40,838 nucleotides of DNA from Lachnospiraceae bacterium (GTDB lineage Bacteria; Bacillota; Clostridia; Lachnospirales; Lachnospiraceae), in contig JAGAHC010000052.1 of assembly GCA_017627275.1 (NCBI GenBank), forward strand, positions 1 to 40,838, read 5' to 3'. The position numbers and the translations under genes were made by a program. The stretch's first letter is position 1. Each line of letters opens with the position of its first letter. Positions 25,047-34,288 of the stretch are shown in pieces. The notes beneath the pieces are model-generated. The model was not told the DNA's origin and did no database searches. It saw nothing but the letters and a program-made list of their open reading frames with translations.

Positions 25047-26702
25047 ATGACTTTAGAAGAATTTTTCACGCTCCTGGGCGGAGTAGGCCTGTTTTTATAC
25101 GGGATGACTGTCATGTCATCCGGCCTTCGCAATGCCTGCGGAGACAATCTGCAGACCATCCTCGAGAGAGCGACCTCCAATAAGATCATCGCCGTTCTGG
25201 TAGGACTCCTTGTGACCATTCTGGTGCAGAGTTCTTCGGCTACGGACGTTATGGTCATCGGCTTCGTTAATGCGGGGATGATGACGCTTTCCCAGGCCAT
25301 CGGCGTGATTATGGGCGCCAATATCGGTACGACCGTCACGGCACAGATCACCGCTTTTAATATTTCCGCCTACGCACCGCTCATTCTGTTTACGGGAACG
25401 GTGCTTTTTTTGTTCGTCAGGAAAAGCAGGATCAAATACATCGGCGAATTCCTGATGGGCTTCGGGATGCTCTTTGTCGGCATCTCGATCATGAAGTCGA
25501 CCATTGCGCCGCTTGCGCAGAGCAGGACCTTCACGACGCTTCTTGCCGGGCTTGACAATCCGTTCCTCGCGATTCTGTTCGGTGTTGCCTTTACGGCTTT
25601 CCTGCAGAGTTCCTCCTCATCGACGGTCATTTTCCAGACCTTCGCGATGCAGGGGCTTTTAAGCTACCATACCGCTGTCTATCTGGTTATCGGTGCCGCC
25701 ATCGGCTCCGTGGCGCCGAACCTGATCGCATCGCTCACCACCAACCGCAACGGAAAACGGACGGCGCTGTTAAACCTGATCTTTAACCTGATCCGTGCGG
25801 CCATCCTGGTGCTTCTGATCCGCCTCTTCCCGGGGATCCTCACCTTTATTCAGAACCTTTCGCCGAACTCCATCGGCAGACAGGTGGCGAATACGCATAC
25901 CATCTTCGCGACCCTTGCCGTGCTGATCGAACTGCCGATCGCGGATAAGATCATCCGGGTCGCGGAACGCATCATCCCGATCCTTCCGGAGGAGAACGAG
26001 CAGCTCGAAGACCGGTCGCTCCAGTATATGATCAACATCCGCAGCATGCCGACCGGCGTAGCGCTTGCGCAGGCGCACCGCGAAGTCGCCCGTATGGGGC
26101 GCATCGCCGAGAAGAACCTGCGCAAAGCCATCGACTGTTTCTTTGACTACGATGAGAGAAAAGCGGAATCCGTAAAGGCCAGGGAAGACAGCGTGGACAT
26201 CCTGCAGAAGACCATCAACGAAGCCATGAGCGACCTGCGGACGCTGGACCTCGACAACGATGCCTTAAAGCGCATCTCCAGGCTTTCCTTCGCGGTGGCG
26301 GATATGGAGCGTCTCTCCGACCATGCGGAGAACATCATCGAATACGCGGAGGAGATCCACGGCAAAAGGATCCCATTGTCGGATGATGCCATCGAAGAGT
26401 TGAAGGAAATGTCGGCGGACGCGCTTTCCATCGTCGGACAGTCGATCGATATCTTCACGACGGAAGACTATGCGGCGCTGCCCGGAGTCGACCGTCTGGA
26501 GAACCGGATCGACGAAGAAGAGGCCCGTCTTGTCGGCAACCATGTCACGAGACTGATGAATACCCAGTGTGATCCCATGGGCGGGATCATCTTTACCAAC
26601 CTGGTGAACGACCTGGAGCGTGTGGGCGATCACGCGGTGAACATCGCTTATGCGCTGACCGGCCGTGAACCGGAAGACAAGCCTACCAGCCACGTCGCAT
26701 AA
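25047..26702 (+). CDS. Na/Pi-cotransporter family protein with PhoU-like domain (copy 1)
   Basis: This is a 551-residue membrane protein. The N-terminal half has two inverted Na_Pi_cotrans repeats, each with a glutamine-serine motif: ILVQSSSATD (Gln61) and FLQSSSSST (Gln187). About eight helices end near residue 300. The C-terminal part (about 335-540) is a helical PhoU-like domain that in the family senses or regulates phosphate flux. It could import or, as proposed for YjbB, export phosphate. A paralogue of the same architecture is at 35674 under a Mn2+ riboswitch, whereas this copy has a plain promoter. Confidence 0.9.
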   Translation: MTLEEFFTLLGGVGLFLYGMTVMSSGLRNACGDNLQTILERATSNKIIAVLVGLLVTILVQSSSATDVMVIGFVNAGMMTLSQAIGVIMGANIGTTVTAQITAFNISAYAPLILFTGTVLFLFVRKSRIKYIGEFLMGFGMLFVGISIMKSTIAPLAQSRTFTTLLAGLDNPFLAILFGVAFTAFLQSSSSSTVIFQTFAMQGLLSYHTAVYLVIGAAIGSVAPNLIASLTTNRNGKRTALLNLIFNLIRAAILVLLIRLFPGILTFIQNLSPNSIGRQVANTHTIFATLAVLIELPIADKIIRVAERIIPILPEENEQLEDRSLQYMINIRSMPTGVALAQAHREVARMGRIAEKNLRKAIDCFFDYDERKAESVKAREDSVDILQKTINEAMSDLRTLDLDNDALKRISRLSFAVADMERLSDHAENIIEYAEEIHGKRIPLSDDAIEELKEMSADALSIVGQSIDIFTTEDYAALPGVDRLENRIDEEEARLVGNHVTRLMNTQCDPMGGIIFTNLVNDLERVGDHAVNIAYALTGREPEDKPTSHVA

Positions 26703-26706
26703 ACAG

Positions 26707-26739
26707 GTGTGTCAAAGGGGACGGTTCTCTTTGACACAC
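26707..26739. repeat. Intergenic hairpin D (GTGTCAAAGGGGACGGTTC type)
   Basis: GTGTGTCAAAG (26707-26717) pairs perfectly with CTTTGACACAC (26729-26739), loop GGGACGGTTCT. Elements with the loop GGGGACGGTTCT flanked by a TGTC/GACA stem are, from memory, common dispersed repeats in anaerobic Firmicutes. It begins five bases after the Na/Pi stop codon and probably serves as its terminator. Part of the motif (TTGACACAC) is repeated at 26743-26751. Confidence 0.7.
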
Positions 26740-26813
26740 TCATTGACACACAACGACAGCATAAAACACTATCATCAGAACTTCATATAAAGAAGATATA
26801 AAGGAGAAGGCAT

Positions 26814-28199
26814 ATGGCCAGTTTGTGGGGCGGAAGATTTGAAAAGGAAATGGATGATCTCGTAAAAGAGTTTAACGCTTCCATCCGATTTGACGCGCGC
26901 CTGTTCCGGGAGGATATCGACGGAAGCATCGCGCACGTCACCATGCTTGCTTCCTGCGGGATCGTCACGGAGGAGGAAAAACAACAGATCATAGAAGGGC
27001 TGAACGCGATCCGTCAGGAGATCGAAGACGGTAAAATCGTCTTTTCCACGGAGGATGAAGACATCCACATGGCCGTCGAAAAGCGTCTGACGGAAAAGAT
27101 CGGCGATGTCGGGAAAAAACTCCATACGGCCCGCAGCCGTAACGACCAGTGTCAGACGGATCTGCGCCTCTTTGTGAAGCGCGCCATCCTCTCCATGATC
27201 GGAGAACTGAAAAACCTGGAAGAAGTCATCCTGCAAAAAGCGCAGGAAAACGTAAACGAGATGACGATCGGTTTTACCCATATCCAGCATGCGCAGCCGA
27301 TCACGATCGGATTTTTGTTTATGGCGTATTTCCAGATGTTCAAGCGGGACATCGAGCGCCTCTACGACACGCTGGAACGGATGGACTATTCTCCGCTCGG
27401 GTCGTGCGCGATGGCAGGGACATCCTTCCCCATTGACCGCGCCATGACGGCAGATCTCCTTGGTTTTATCGCGCCCACGGAGAATGCGATGGACTCCGTC
27501 AGCGACAGAGATTATTGCATCGAGCTTTTAAGCGACGCGGCGATCTCCATGATGCATATTTCCCGCTGGGCGGAGGAACTGGCATGGTGGAATTCCAGCG
27601 AGTTTTCCTTCATCGACATCGACGACAGCTACTGTACGGGATCGAGCATCATGCCGCAGAAGAAGAACCCGGATATGGCAGAACTTTTGCGCGGCAAGTG
27701 CGGCCGCGTATACGGCGACCTGATGCAGATGCTGACCGTCATGAAGGGAATGCCGCTCTCGTACAATAAGGACTTTCAGGAGGACAAGGAGAGCCTCTTT
27801 GATGCCGTTGACACCTGGAACATGTGTGTACGGGTGCTGACGGGCATGATCGAAAAGACGACGTTCCGGACGGAAAAAATCGCGGAACACCTTTCCAGGG
27901 GATTCTTAAATGCTACGGATGCGGCAGACCACCTGGCAGTGGCCGGCATCCCGTTCAGAGAAGCACATGCCATCATCGGCAGGCTGGTCAAAGTCTGCGA
28001 AGAAAAGAACTGCGGACTGGAGGACCTTGGCGAAGAGGCTTTGCAGCCCGTGGATCCGAGACTGACCAAAGAACTTCTGGGGGACATTTCCCTGGAGGGC
28101 TGCGTGCGTGCAAGAAAGTCCTTTGGCGGAACGGCGCCCGAAGAGGTGCTGCGCCAGATCGAAGCGGGCAAAGAATGGCTTCTGACAGTGGAAGTGTAG
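26814..28199 (+). CDS. argH: Argininosuccinate lyase
   Basis: ArgH splits argininosuccinate into arginine and fumarate. It has 461 residues, standard size. The N-terminal LWGGRFEK, the SRNDQCQTDLRL segment, the THIQHAQPIT segment with its catalytic His, and the superfamily signature GSSIMPQKKNPDMAE are all present. AAGGAG precedes the ATG. argG is not adjacent. It is the first gene of a tight operon whose second member, fumC, uses the fumarate it produces. Confidence 0.97.
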   Translation: MASLWGGRFEKEMDDLVKEFNASIRFDARLFREDIDGSIAHVTMLASCGIVTEEEKQQIIEGLNAIRQEIEDGKIVFSTEDEDIHMAVEKRLTEKIGDVGKKLHTARSRNDQCQTDLRLFVKRAILSMIGELKNLEEVILQKAQENVNEMTIGFTHIQHAQPITIGFLFMAYFQMFKRDIERLYDTLERMDYSPLGSCAMAGTSFPIDRAMTADLLGFIAPTENAMDSVSDRDYCIELLSDAAISMMHISRWAEELAWWNSSEFSFIDIDDSYCTGSSIMPQKKNPDMAELLRGKCGRVYGDLMQMLTVMKGMPLSYNKDFQEDKESLFDAVDTWNMCVRVLTGMIEKTTFRTEKIAEHLSRGFLNATDAADHLAVAGIPFREAHAIIGRLVKVCEEKNCGLEDLGEEALQPVDPRLTKELLGDISLEGCVRARKSFGGTAPEEVLRQIEAGKEWLLTVEV

Positions 28200-28228
28200 T
28201 GCCGTTTTAAAACAGGCAGGGTGACAGA

Positions 28229-29605
28229 ATGGATTATCGATTGGAACATGACTCCATGGGAGAAGTACGGGTCCCGGCGGACCGCTACTGGGGAGCGCAG
28301 ACGCAAAGGAGCGTAGAGCACTTTCCGATCGGCGTGGGGATCGAGACAATGCCGAAGGAGATCATCCATGCGTTTGGCATTTTGAAGAAGGCGGCGGCGC
28401 TCGCGAACCGGGAGCTGGTACCGGAAGCGATGACGCAGGAAAAGTGCGAAGCGATCGTCCGCGCGGCGGAGGAGATCCTGCGGGGAGAACTCGCCGGACA
28501 CTTTCCGCTGGTCGTCTGGCAGACGGGATCCGGCACGCAGTCGAACATGAATGTCAACGAAGTCATCGCGGGCCGCGCCAACGAGACGGCAGGCAAAACA
28601 CTCCTGCATCCGAACGACGACGTCAACAGAAGCCAGTCTTCCAACGATACCTTTCCGACTGCCATGCACGTCGCGGCGGTGCTGTCCGTGAAGGAACAGC
28701 TCCTTCCCGCCGTGCAGGGCCTGATCGATACCTTAAAAAAACTGGAAGAAGAAAACAAAGGGCTCATCAAGAGCGGACGTACCCATCTGCAGGATGCGGT
28801 GCCGATCGCTTTCTCACAGGAGATCAGCGGATGGCGCAGTTCCCTGGAGAAAGACGCGGAGCTGATCGGGAAAGCCGTTACGCCGCTCCTGTCGCTGGCC
28901 CTCGGCGGTACCGCCGTGGGGACCGGGCTCAACGCGCCGGAAGGGTTTGCGGAAAAAGCAGCGGAGAAGGTCGCGGAGATCACGGGATATGACTTCGTGA
29001 CGGCGGAGAATAAGTTCCATGCGCTGACCTCGAAGGATGAGATGGTCTTTGCGCACGGCGCGCTGAAGGCGCTTGCGGCAGATCTGATGAAGATCGCGGG
29101 GGATGTCCGGTGGCTCGCCTCCGGACCGCGCAACGGCCTGCGGGAGATCATGATCCCGGAGAACGAACCGGGTTCCTCCATCATGCCGGGCAAGGTCAAC
29201 CCCACCCAGTGCGAACAGGTCACCATGGTGGCGGTGCAGGTCATGGGGAACGATACGGCGATCGGCATTGCCGCTTCGCAGGGGCATTTTGAACTCAATG
29301 TCTTCATGCCGGTCATCGCTTATAACTTCCTGCAGTCGGCAAGGCTTCTGAGTGAATCCGCGAGAGCCTTTGACCGGTTCTGCGCACAGGGGATCCGCGC
29401 GAACACGGAAAAGATGAAGGAGGATGTGGAGCGCTCCCTCATGCTGGTGACAGCACTCAATCCTCATATCGGTTATGAGAAAGCGGCGGAAGTGGCAAAG
29501 CTTGCCTTCCGGGAGGACATCTCCCTGAAAGAAGCCTGCCTCCGCCTGGAACTTCTGACGGCAGAAGAATTTGAAGAGATTGTCCGTCCGGAAAATATGG
29601 TTTAA
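28229..29605 (+). CDS. fumC: Class II fumarate hydratase
   Basis: FumC interconverts fumarate and malate. It is 458 residues, oxygen-stable and iron-free, unlike the class I enzymes most anaerobes use. Family markers are GSGTQSNMNVNEVIAGRA, the SGRTHLQDAVPI segment and GSSIMPGKVNPTQCE. It is separated from argH by 29 bases. The two enzymes are members of the same superfamily, and the context suggests recycling of fumarate from arginine synthesis to malate. The aspartase family is similar, but KVNPTQCE and overall length fit fumarase better. Confidence 0.94.
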   Translation: MDYRLEHDSMGEVRVPADRYWGAQTQRSVEHFPIGVGIETMPKEIIHAFGILKKAAALANRELVPEAMTQEKCEAIVRAAEEILRGELAGHFPLVVWQTGSGTQSNMNVNEVIAGRANETAGKTLLHPNDDVNRSQSSNDTFPTAMHVAAVLSVKEQLLPAVQGLIDTLKKLEEENKGLIKSGRTHLQDAVPIAFSQEISGWRSSLEKDAELIGKAVTPLLSLALGGTAVGTGLNAPEGFAEKAAEKVAEITGYDFVTAENKFHALTSKDEMVFAHGALKALAADLMKIAGDVRWLASGPRNGLREIMIPENEPGSSIMPGKVNPTQCEQVTMVAVQVMGNDTAIGIAASQGHFELNVFMPVIAYNFLQSARLLSESARAFDRFCAQGIRANTEKMKEDVERSLMLVTALNPHIGYEKAAEVAKLAFREDISLKEACLRLELLTAEEFEEIVRPENMV

Positions 29606-29608
29606 GGG

Positions 29609-31498
29609 ATGCATTATACATTTGATTTCATCAGCTGCATAGTGTTTGCCGCCAGCCTCTTCATCCTCTGGGTCAAGCGGTGGCGCTTTTCCAGACGGCA
29701 TCGCGCGATCTATGGCCTGATCGCCATTACGGCGGTGTATCTGCCGGGCGCCTTATACTTCGCCTTCTCTTATCACGCGAGAACGGGCAGGATGATCCTG
29801 AAACCGTTCTATGCCTTTGACACGTTTTACTTTGTGACGTTAAGTCTTGTCCTGGGGTTTCTCGCCCTGTATTTTGCGGACACCTGTCTAACCAAGGCAA
29901 AGCACACGGCGAGATATATTTTCCCGGTGCCGGCGCTGATGGCCTTCCTGTTTCTCATCAACCATCGGACGGAATGGATGTTCAGCTACGAGTACGGTGT
30001 CTATACGCGCGGGCCGCTGCTGATCATAAACTACATCGTCTGGGCCGTGTATGCCGTCGGCATGCTGGTGATGTTGTACCGTGCCAGAAACCGTCTGGGC
30101 TATCGGACGGTGGCGGGACTCCTCCTGTTCTGGGCGATGGAATTCGCGTTTCAGGTCTATCAGTTCTTTGTCGTCGAATTTTACACAGGCGGGATCGCGT
30201 TTACGACGGGCCTTTTGTACCTGGTCATTGCGCCGCTGTTCCTGGAGCCCGGAAGAGATGAACTGACCGGTCTCTACAACCGGGACGGCTTTGCCTATCA
30301 GGTGCGGGAAGACCTGAAGAACAATCCGTCCGGAGAATATCAGATCATCGCCGCGGATGTCAGCGGCTTTAAGGACATCAACGACCGCTTCGGTTTCCTG
30401 ACGGGGAATACCGTGCTGCAGAAGGTCGCGGATGAGATCGCAAACCTCTTTCCCGGGGTGGACACCATTGCCCGGTTCGATGCAGACCGGTTCTTTATCT
30501 GCGCGCCGAAAGAGGAGATCCACCTGCCGCTGCCGGAACTGTCTGTGGAAGATGTGATCCCCGGACAGACCACCCCTTACCGGATCACGCTCTTTGAAGG
30601 CGTCTATCCTGTTTCCGACAGAAATGAAAGTCTGTCCGTCATGTTTGACAGGGCGACCTTTGCGCTGGACCAGGTAAAGCGTGATTATCAGAAACGGTTT
30701 GCCTACTTTGACGCGGTGCTGGATGCCCGGATGCAGTTCCAGCATTACATCACGCGGGAGATGCACAGCGCCCTGCTGAGCGGCCGGTTCAAGGTGTATT
30801 ACCAGCCGGTCTTCGATCTGCAGACGATGCAGATCGTCTCGGCCGAGGCGCTTATACGCTGGCAGGACGAGAAGTACGGCATGATTCCGCCCGGAGATTT
30901 TGTACCGGTATTTGAAAAGAACGGATCCGTCAGCGAACTGGATGCCTTCGTTTTTGAGACCGTCTGTAAGCAGCTCACCAAGTGGAAGGAAGCGTACGGC
31001 ACGAAGATCCCGATCTCTATCAATATGTCCCGTGTCGATCTGCTGAATCCTTCGTTTATGGAAGACTTTTTGAACCGGTCTGCGAACTGCAAACTTACGG
31101 CAGACGACCTGCGCATCGAGATCACAGAGAGCGCCTTTGTAAAAATGGAACAGGTGGCGTCTAAGGTACAGCAGCTTCACGACAGGGGATATAAGATCCT
31201 CATGGATGACTTCGGGAACGGCTATTCCAATTTCAATACCTTCGCGGAGATGCCGGTCGATATCCTGAAGGCGGACATGGGTTTTGTGGCAAGTCTCGAT
31301 GCCTCCGAGCGCGGACAGGGCGTCCTGTTAAGTATCACGGAGATGGCGAAAAAGCTTTCCATGCCGGTCATCGTCGAGGGGGTCGAAACGGAGAAACAGC
31401 TGGAGCAGCTGAAGGCCATCGGCGTGCAGTATGTACAGGGGTATTACCTCGCAAAACCCATGCCTGCGGAGGAATTTGAGCAGTATCTGAAAAAGTAG
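29609..31498 (+). CDS. Membrane c-di-GMP phosphodiesterase (degenerate GGDEF, intact EAL)
   Basis: This is a 629-residue signalling protein. The first 215 residues hold about six or seven hydrophobic helices, a membrane sensor region with no family name I can give. A GGDEF domain (about 225-385) starts with DELTGLYNRDGF, but its active-site loop reads ARFDADRF where RxGGDEF is expected, so it cannot be an active cyclase; it may bind GTP or act as a scaffold. The EAL domain (about 390-629) keeps its catalytic motifs: EAL at 413-415, INMS, EITES, MDDFGNGYSN, LKAD, EGVET and QGYYLAKPM. It should hydrolyse c-di-GMP. It starts three bases after the fumC stop; the AAGGG before its ATG is unusually close, so translation may be coupled to fumC. 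Confidence 0.9.
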   Translation: MHYTFDFISCIVFAASLFILWVKRWRFSRRHRAIYGLIAITAVYLPGALYFAFSYHARTGRMILKPFYAFDTFYFVTLSLVLGFLALYFADTCLTKAKHTARYIFPVPALMAFLFLINHRTEWMFSYEYGVYTRGPLLIINYIVWAVYAVGMLVMLYRARNRLGYRTVAGLLLFWAMEFAFQVYQFFVVEFYTGGIAFTTGLLYLVIAPLFLEPGRDELTGLYNRDGFAYQVREDLKNNPSGEYQIIAADVSGFKDINDRFGFLTGNTVLQKVADEIANLFPGVDTIARFDADRFFICAPKEEIHLPLPELSVEDVIPGQTTPYRITLFEGVYPVSDRNESLSVMFDRATFALDQVKRDYQKRFAYFDAVLDARMQFQHYITREMHSALLSGRFKVYYQPVFDLQTMQIVSAEALIRWQDEKYGMIPPGDFVPVFEKNGSVSELDAFVFETVCKQLTKWKEAYGTKIPISINMSRVDLLNPSFMEDFLNRSANCKLTADDLRIEITESAFVKMEQVASKVQQLHDRGYKILMDDFGNGYSNFNTFAEMPVDILKADMGFVASLDASERGQGVLLSITEMAKKLSMPVIVEGVETEKQLEQLKAIGVQYVQGYYLAKPMPAEEFEQYLKK

Positions 31499-31518
31499 AT
31501 CAGGAAGGAAGCAAAGAG

Positions 31519-32676
31519 ATGAGACCACTTTCGGAACGGACGGAACACTTTACGGATTCTGTCATCCGCAGGATGACAAGGATCGTGAATGAGTATGGCG
31601 GGGTCAATCTCTCACAGGGATTTCCTGATTTTGATCCGCCCAAGGAGATCCTGCAGAGACTCTCTGAAGTATCCAATGAGAATTTTCACCAGTACTCCAT
31701 CACATGGGGTGCAAAAAACCTGCGGGATGCTGTCGCGGAAAAGCAGTCCCGCTTCATGGGATTCTCCATCGACCCGGAGAGAGAGATCGTGATCACCTGC
31801 GGGAGTACGGAGGCCATGATGGCCGCGATGATGAGCATCATCGATCCGGGCGACAAGGTAGCCATCTTTTCTCCCTTCTATGAAAACTACGGCGCCGATA
31901 CGATCCTTTCCGGCGCGGAACCGGTCTATATCGCGCTGAAGCCGCCGGCCTTTACCTTTTCCGCGGAGGAACTGGAAGACGCGTTTCGAAACGGCGCGAA
32001 GGCGCTGATCCTCTGCAACCCTTCCAACCCGAGCGGGAAGGTATTCACGGAAGAAGAGCTGAACACCATCGCGGATATCGTCAGACGGTACGACGCCTTT
32101 GTCGTGACGGATGAGGTATACGAGCACATCGTGTACGCGCCGTACAGACATATCTACTTTGCGACGCTTCCCGGCATGCGGGAGCGGACCATCAGCTGCA
32201 GTTCCCTCTCGAAGACGTATTCGATCACGGGATGGCGCCTGGGCTATACGATCGCACCGCCGGAGATCACGGAGCGCATCAAGAAGGTGCATGACTTTCT
32301 GACGGTCGGCGCGGCGGCACCGCTCCAGGAAGCCGTTGTTCCGGCGCTGCACTTCGGACAGGAGTATTACGACGGCCTTCGCGAAACATACACGAAGAAG
32401 CGGGACTTCTTTTTGCAGGGGCTGGATGCGGCCGGCCTGACCTACACGACACCGCAGGGCGCCTACTATGTACTGGTGGACATCGGCGAGTTCGGATACG
32501 AAGATGACCTGGAGTTCTGTACTGACCTGGTGAAACGGGTCGGCGTGGCAGCGGTCCCGGGATCCAGTTTCTTCAGAGAGCCGGTCAACAACCTGATCCG
32601 CTTCCACTTTGCCAAGAAGGAAGAGACACTTGACGACGCGCTGTCACGGCTGATGCATATCCGGGAGAGATTCTAA
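31519..32676 (+). CDS. Class I/II pyridoxal-phosphate aminotransferase
   Basis: This is a 385-residue fold-type I aminotransferase. VNLSQGFPDFDPP at the N-terminus, LCNPSNPSGKVF, VVTDEVYEHIVY with the pyridine-binding Asp, and SLSKTYSITGWRLGY with Schiff-base Lys232 are present, as is the substrate-binding Arg near the C-terminus (NLIRFHF). It resembles the aspartate/kynurenine/methionine aminotransferase branch (YbdL/AspB-like); the substrate cannot be fixed from sequence. A GGAAGG site precedes the start. It is 20 bases downstream of the EAL gene and 15 bases upstream of pepT, so it belongs to the argH operon. Confidence 0.92.
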   Translation: MRPLSERTEHFTDSVIRRMTRIVNEYGGVNLSQGFPDFDPPKEILQRLSEVSNENFHQYSITWGAKNLRDAVAEKQSRFMGFSIDPEREIVITCGSTEAMMAAMMSIIDPGDKVAIFSPFYENYGADTILSGAEPVYIALKPPAFTFSAEELEDAFRNGAKALILCNPSNPSGKVFTEEELNTIADIVRRYDAFVVTDEVYEHIVYAPYRHIYFATLPGMRERTISCSSLSKTYSITGWRLGYTIAPPEITERIKKVHDFLTVGAAAPLQEAVVPALHFGQEYYDGLRETYTKKRDFFLQGLDAAGLTYTTPQGAYYVLVDIGEFGYEDDLEFCTDLVKRVGVAAVPGSSFFREPVNNLIRFHFAKKEETLDDALSRLMHIRERF

Positions 32677-32691
32677 AAGGGAACAGAGAAA

Positions 32692-33918
32692 ATGAGAGCC
32701 TACGAACGACTGATCACTTACGCACAGATTCACACGACTTCTTCCGAGACGAGCGGGACCCATCCGAGCTTTGAGGGAGAGTGGGATCTCGCAAAACTGC
32801 TGTGTACGCAGCTAAAGGAACTGGGAGCCAACGAGGCGACGGTCTCCGAGTACTGCTATGTCTATGCGAAATTCGCGGCCACGGAAGGCTGCGAAGACGC
32901 GCCGGCGCTCGGTCTGATCGCGCACATGGACACGGCTCCGGACGCGAGCGGCAAAGACGTCCGCCCCATTCTGCATGAGAACTATGACGGGGAGGATATC
33001 GTCTTTGCAAACGGCAAGGTGCTCGGGGCGGGAGAGTTTCCGTTTTTGAAGGACCTCGTCGGAGAGACGCTGATCACGACAGACGGGACAACGCTTCTCG
33101 GCGCGGATGACAAGGCAGGCGTCGCGGAGATCATGACGGCGCTTGAGAGGATACAGACGGAGAACCTGCCGCACGGGTCGCTCTGCGTCTGCTTTACGCC
33201 GGATGAAGAGATCGGCGAAGGGGCGGATCTTTTTGACGTGCCGTTCTTCGGAGCGGACTTTGCCTATACCGTGGACGGCGGTGATGTGGGAGAGATCGAA
33301 TACGAGAACTTCAACGCGGCGGAGGCGGTGATCCTCTTCCATGGAAAAAGCGTGCATCCTGGCACGGCCAAAGACGTCATGGTAAACGCCTCGAAGCTCG
33401 CAATGGAATTCCAGGCGATGCTGCCGGAGGACGAGTGTCCGGAAAAGACGGAAGAAAAGGAAGGCTTCTTCCATCTGACGAGAATGGAAGGAAGGACCGC
33501 GGAAGCAAAGTTACAATATATTATCCGCGACTTTGACGAAGAAGGATTCGAGAACCGGAAGCATCTGATGGAAACGATCGCAAACCGGATGAATGATAAA
33601 TATGGGGCCGGGACTGCAGAAGTAACGATCCGGGATCAGTACAAAAACATGCTGGAACAGATCAGGCCGCACATGCATCTGATCGAGAACGCGAAGAAGG
33701 CGACGGAAGAAGCGGGACTTGCGCCCGTGGTCGTGCCGATCCGCGGCGGGACGGACGGAGCGCGGCTTTCCTTTATGGGTCTGCCCACCCCGAATCTCGG
33801 GACCGGCGGATTCAACTTCCACGGAGAGTACGAGTGCATCACGGCAGAACGGATGGACCGGGCCGTCGAGATCCTGCTGGGACTGATCCGGATGTATCGG
33901 GAAAAACAGGACAGGTAA
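32692..33918 (+). CDS. pepT: Peptidase T (tripeptide aminopeptidase)
   Basis: This M20B metallopeptidase removes the N-terminal residue of tripeptides in the cytosol. It has 408 residues. The zinc ligands sit in IAHMDTAPD (His78, Asp80), GADDKAGVAE (bridging Asp), TPDEEIGEGAD (catalytic Glu) and near the C-terminus GTDGARLSF and NFHGEYE. No signal peptide. It is the fifth gene of the argH operon and is followed by a small gene after six bases. Confidence 0.94.
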   Translation: MRAYERLITYAQIHTTSSETSGTHPSFEGEWDLAKLLCTQLKELGANEATVSEYCYVYAKFAATEGCEDAPALGLIAHMDTAPDASGKDVRPILHENYDGEDIVFANGKVLGAGEFPFLKDLVGETLITTDGTTLLGADDKAGVAEIMTALERIQTENLPHGSLCVCFTPDEEIGEGADLFDVPFFGADFAYTVDGGDVGEIEYENFNAAEAVILFHGKSVHPGTAKDVMVNASKLAMEFQAMLPEDECPEKTEEKEGFFHLTRMEGRTAEAKLQYIIRDFDEEGFENRKHLMETIANRMNDKYGAGTAEVTIRDQYKNMLEQIRPHMHLIENAKKATEEAGLAPVVVPIRGGTDGARLSFMGLPTPNLGTGGFNFHGEYECITAERMDRAVEILLGLIRMYREKQDR

Positions 33919-33924
33919 AGCGCC

Positions 33925-34161
33925 TTGCAAAGAACCGTCTACCTGATTCTCGGAACCATATTTCTGATCATCGGACTGATCGGCCTCCTGCTCCCCATCG
34001 TGCCGCAGGTGCCGTTTCTGGTCATCGCGCTCATCTGCCTGACGCGCGGTTCCAAAAAGGTGCATCACCGGGTGGTGTCCAGTGAACTCTTTCAGAAAAA
34101 GATCAGACCGCAGCTGGAGAAGAGCCGGCTCCTCTCAAAACTGATGGATCTGGATGCCTGA
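33925..34161 (+). CDS. Small DUF454/YbaN-like membrane protein
   Basis: This 78-residue protein begins at a TTG preceded by AGGTAAAG. Two short hydrophobic stretches (about 4-22 and 26-41) surround GLIGLLLPIVPQVPFLVIAL, the conserved Pro-containing segment of the DUF454/YbaN family; the family's downstream R-x-S-x-x-x-H appears as RGSKKVHH. It is shorter than typical YbaN (about 120). Function unknown. It is the last gene before a strong terminator. Confidence 0.7.
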   Translation: MQRTVYLILGTIFLIIGLIGLLLPIVPQVPFLVIALICLTRGSKKVHHRVVSSELFQKKIRPQLEKSRLLSKLMDLDA

Positions 34162-34187
34162 GTAACATCATTTATGGATATTTCGGG

Positions 34188-34215
34188 AATGCCGTCCGTT
34201 TTTTCGGACGGCATT
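34188..34215 (+). terminator. Intrinsic terminator after the argH-pepT operon
   Basis: AATGCCGTCCG (34188-34198) pairs perfectly with CGGACGGCATT (34205-34215) around a T6 loop, followed by a weak T tract. It separates the operon from the SOS-type promoter at 34226. Confidence 0.8.
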
Positions 34216-34225
34216 TATTGTATGC

Positions 34226-34254
34226 TTGACTAGAACATACGTTCGATATAAGAT
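34226..34254 (+). promoter_or_regulatory. Promoter with LexA/DinR box in the spacer
   Basis: TTGACT (34226-34231) and TAAGAT (34249-34254) are separated by 17 bases. The spacer contains GAACATACGTTC (34233-34244), a perfect match to the Gram-positive SOS consensus GAAC-N4-GTTC. LexA bound here would block RNA polymerase. The start codon lies 35 bases downstream. Confidence 0.8.
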
Positions 34255-34288
34255 ACTTGCACAGAGAGCAGCCACAGAGGGAAGGAAG

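Noticed and set aside
34226..34288. Longer N-terminus of the SOS gene from an in-frame TTG at 34226
   Set aside because: That codon is the -35 box; a proper ribosome binding site precedes ATG 34289.
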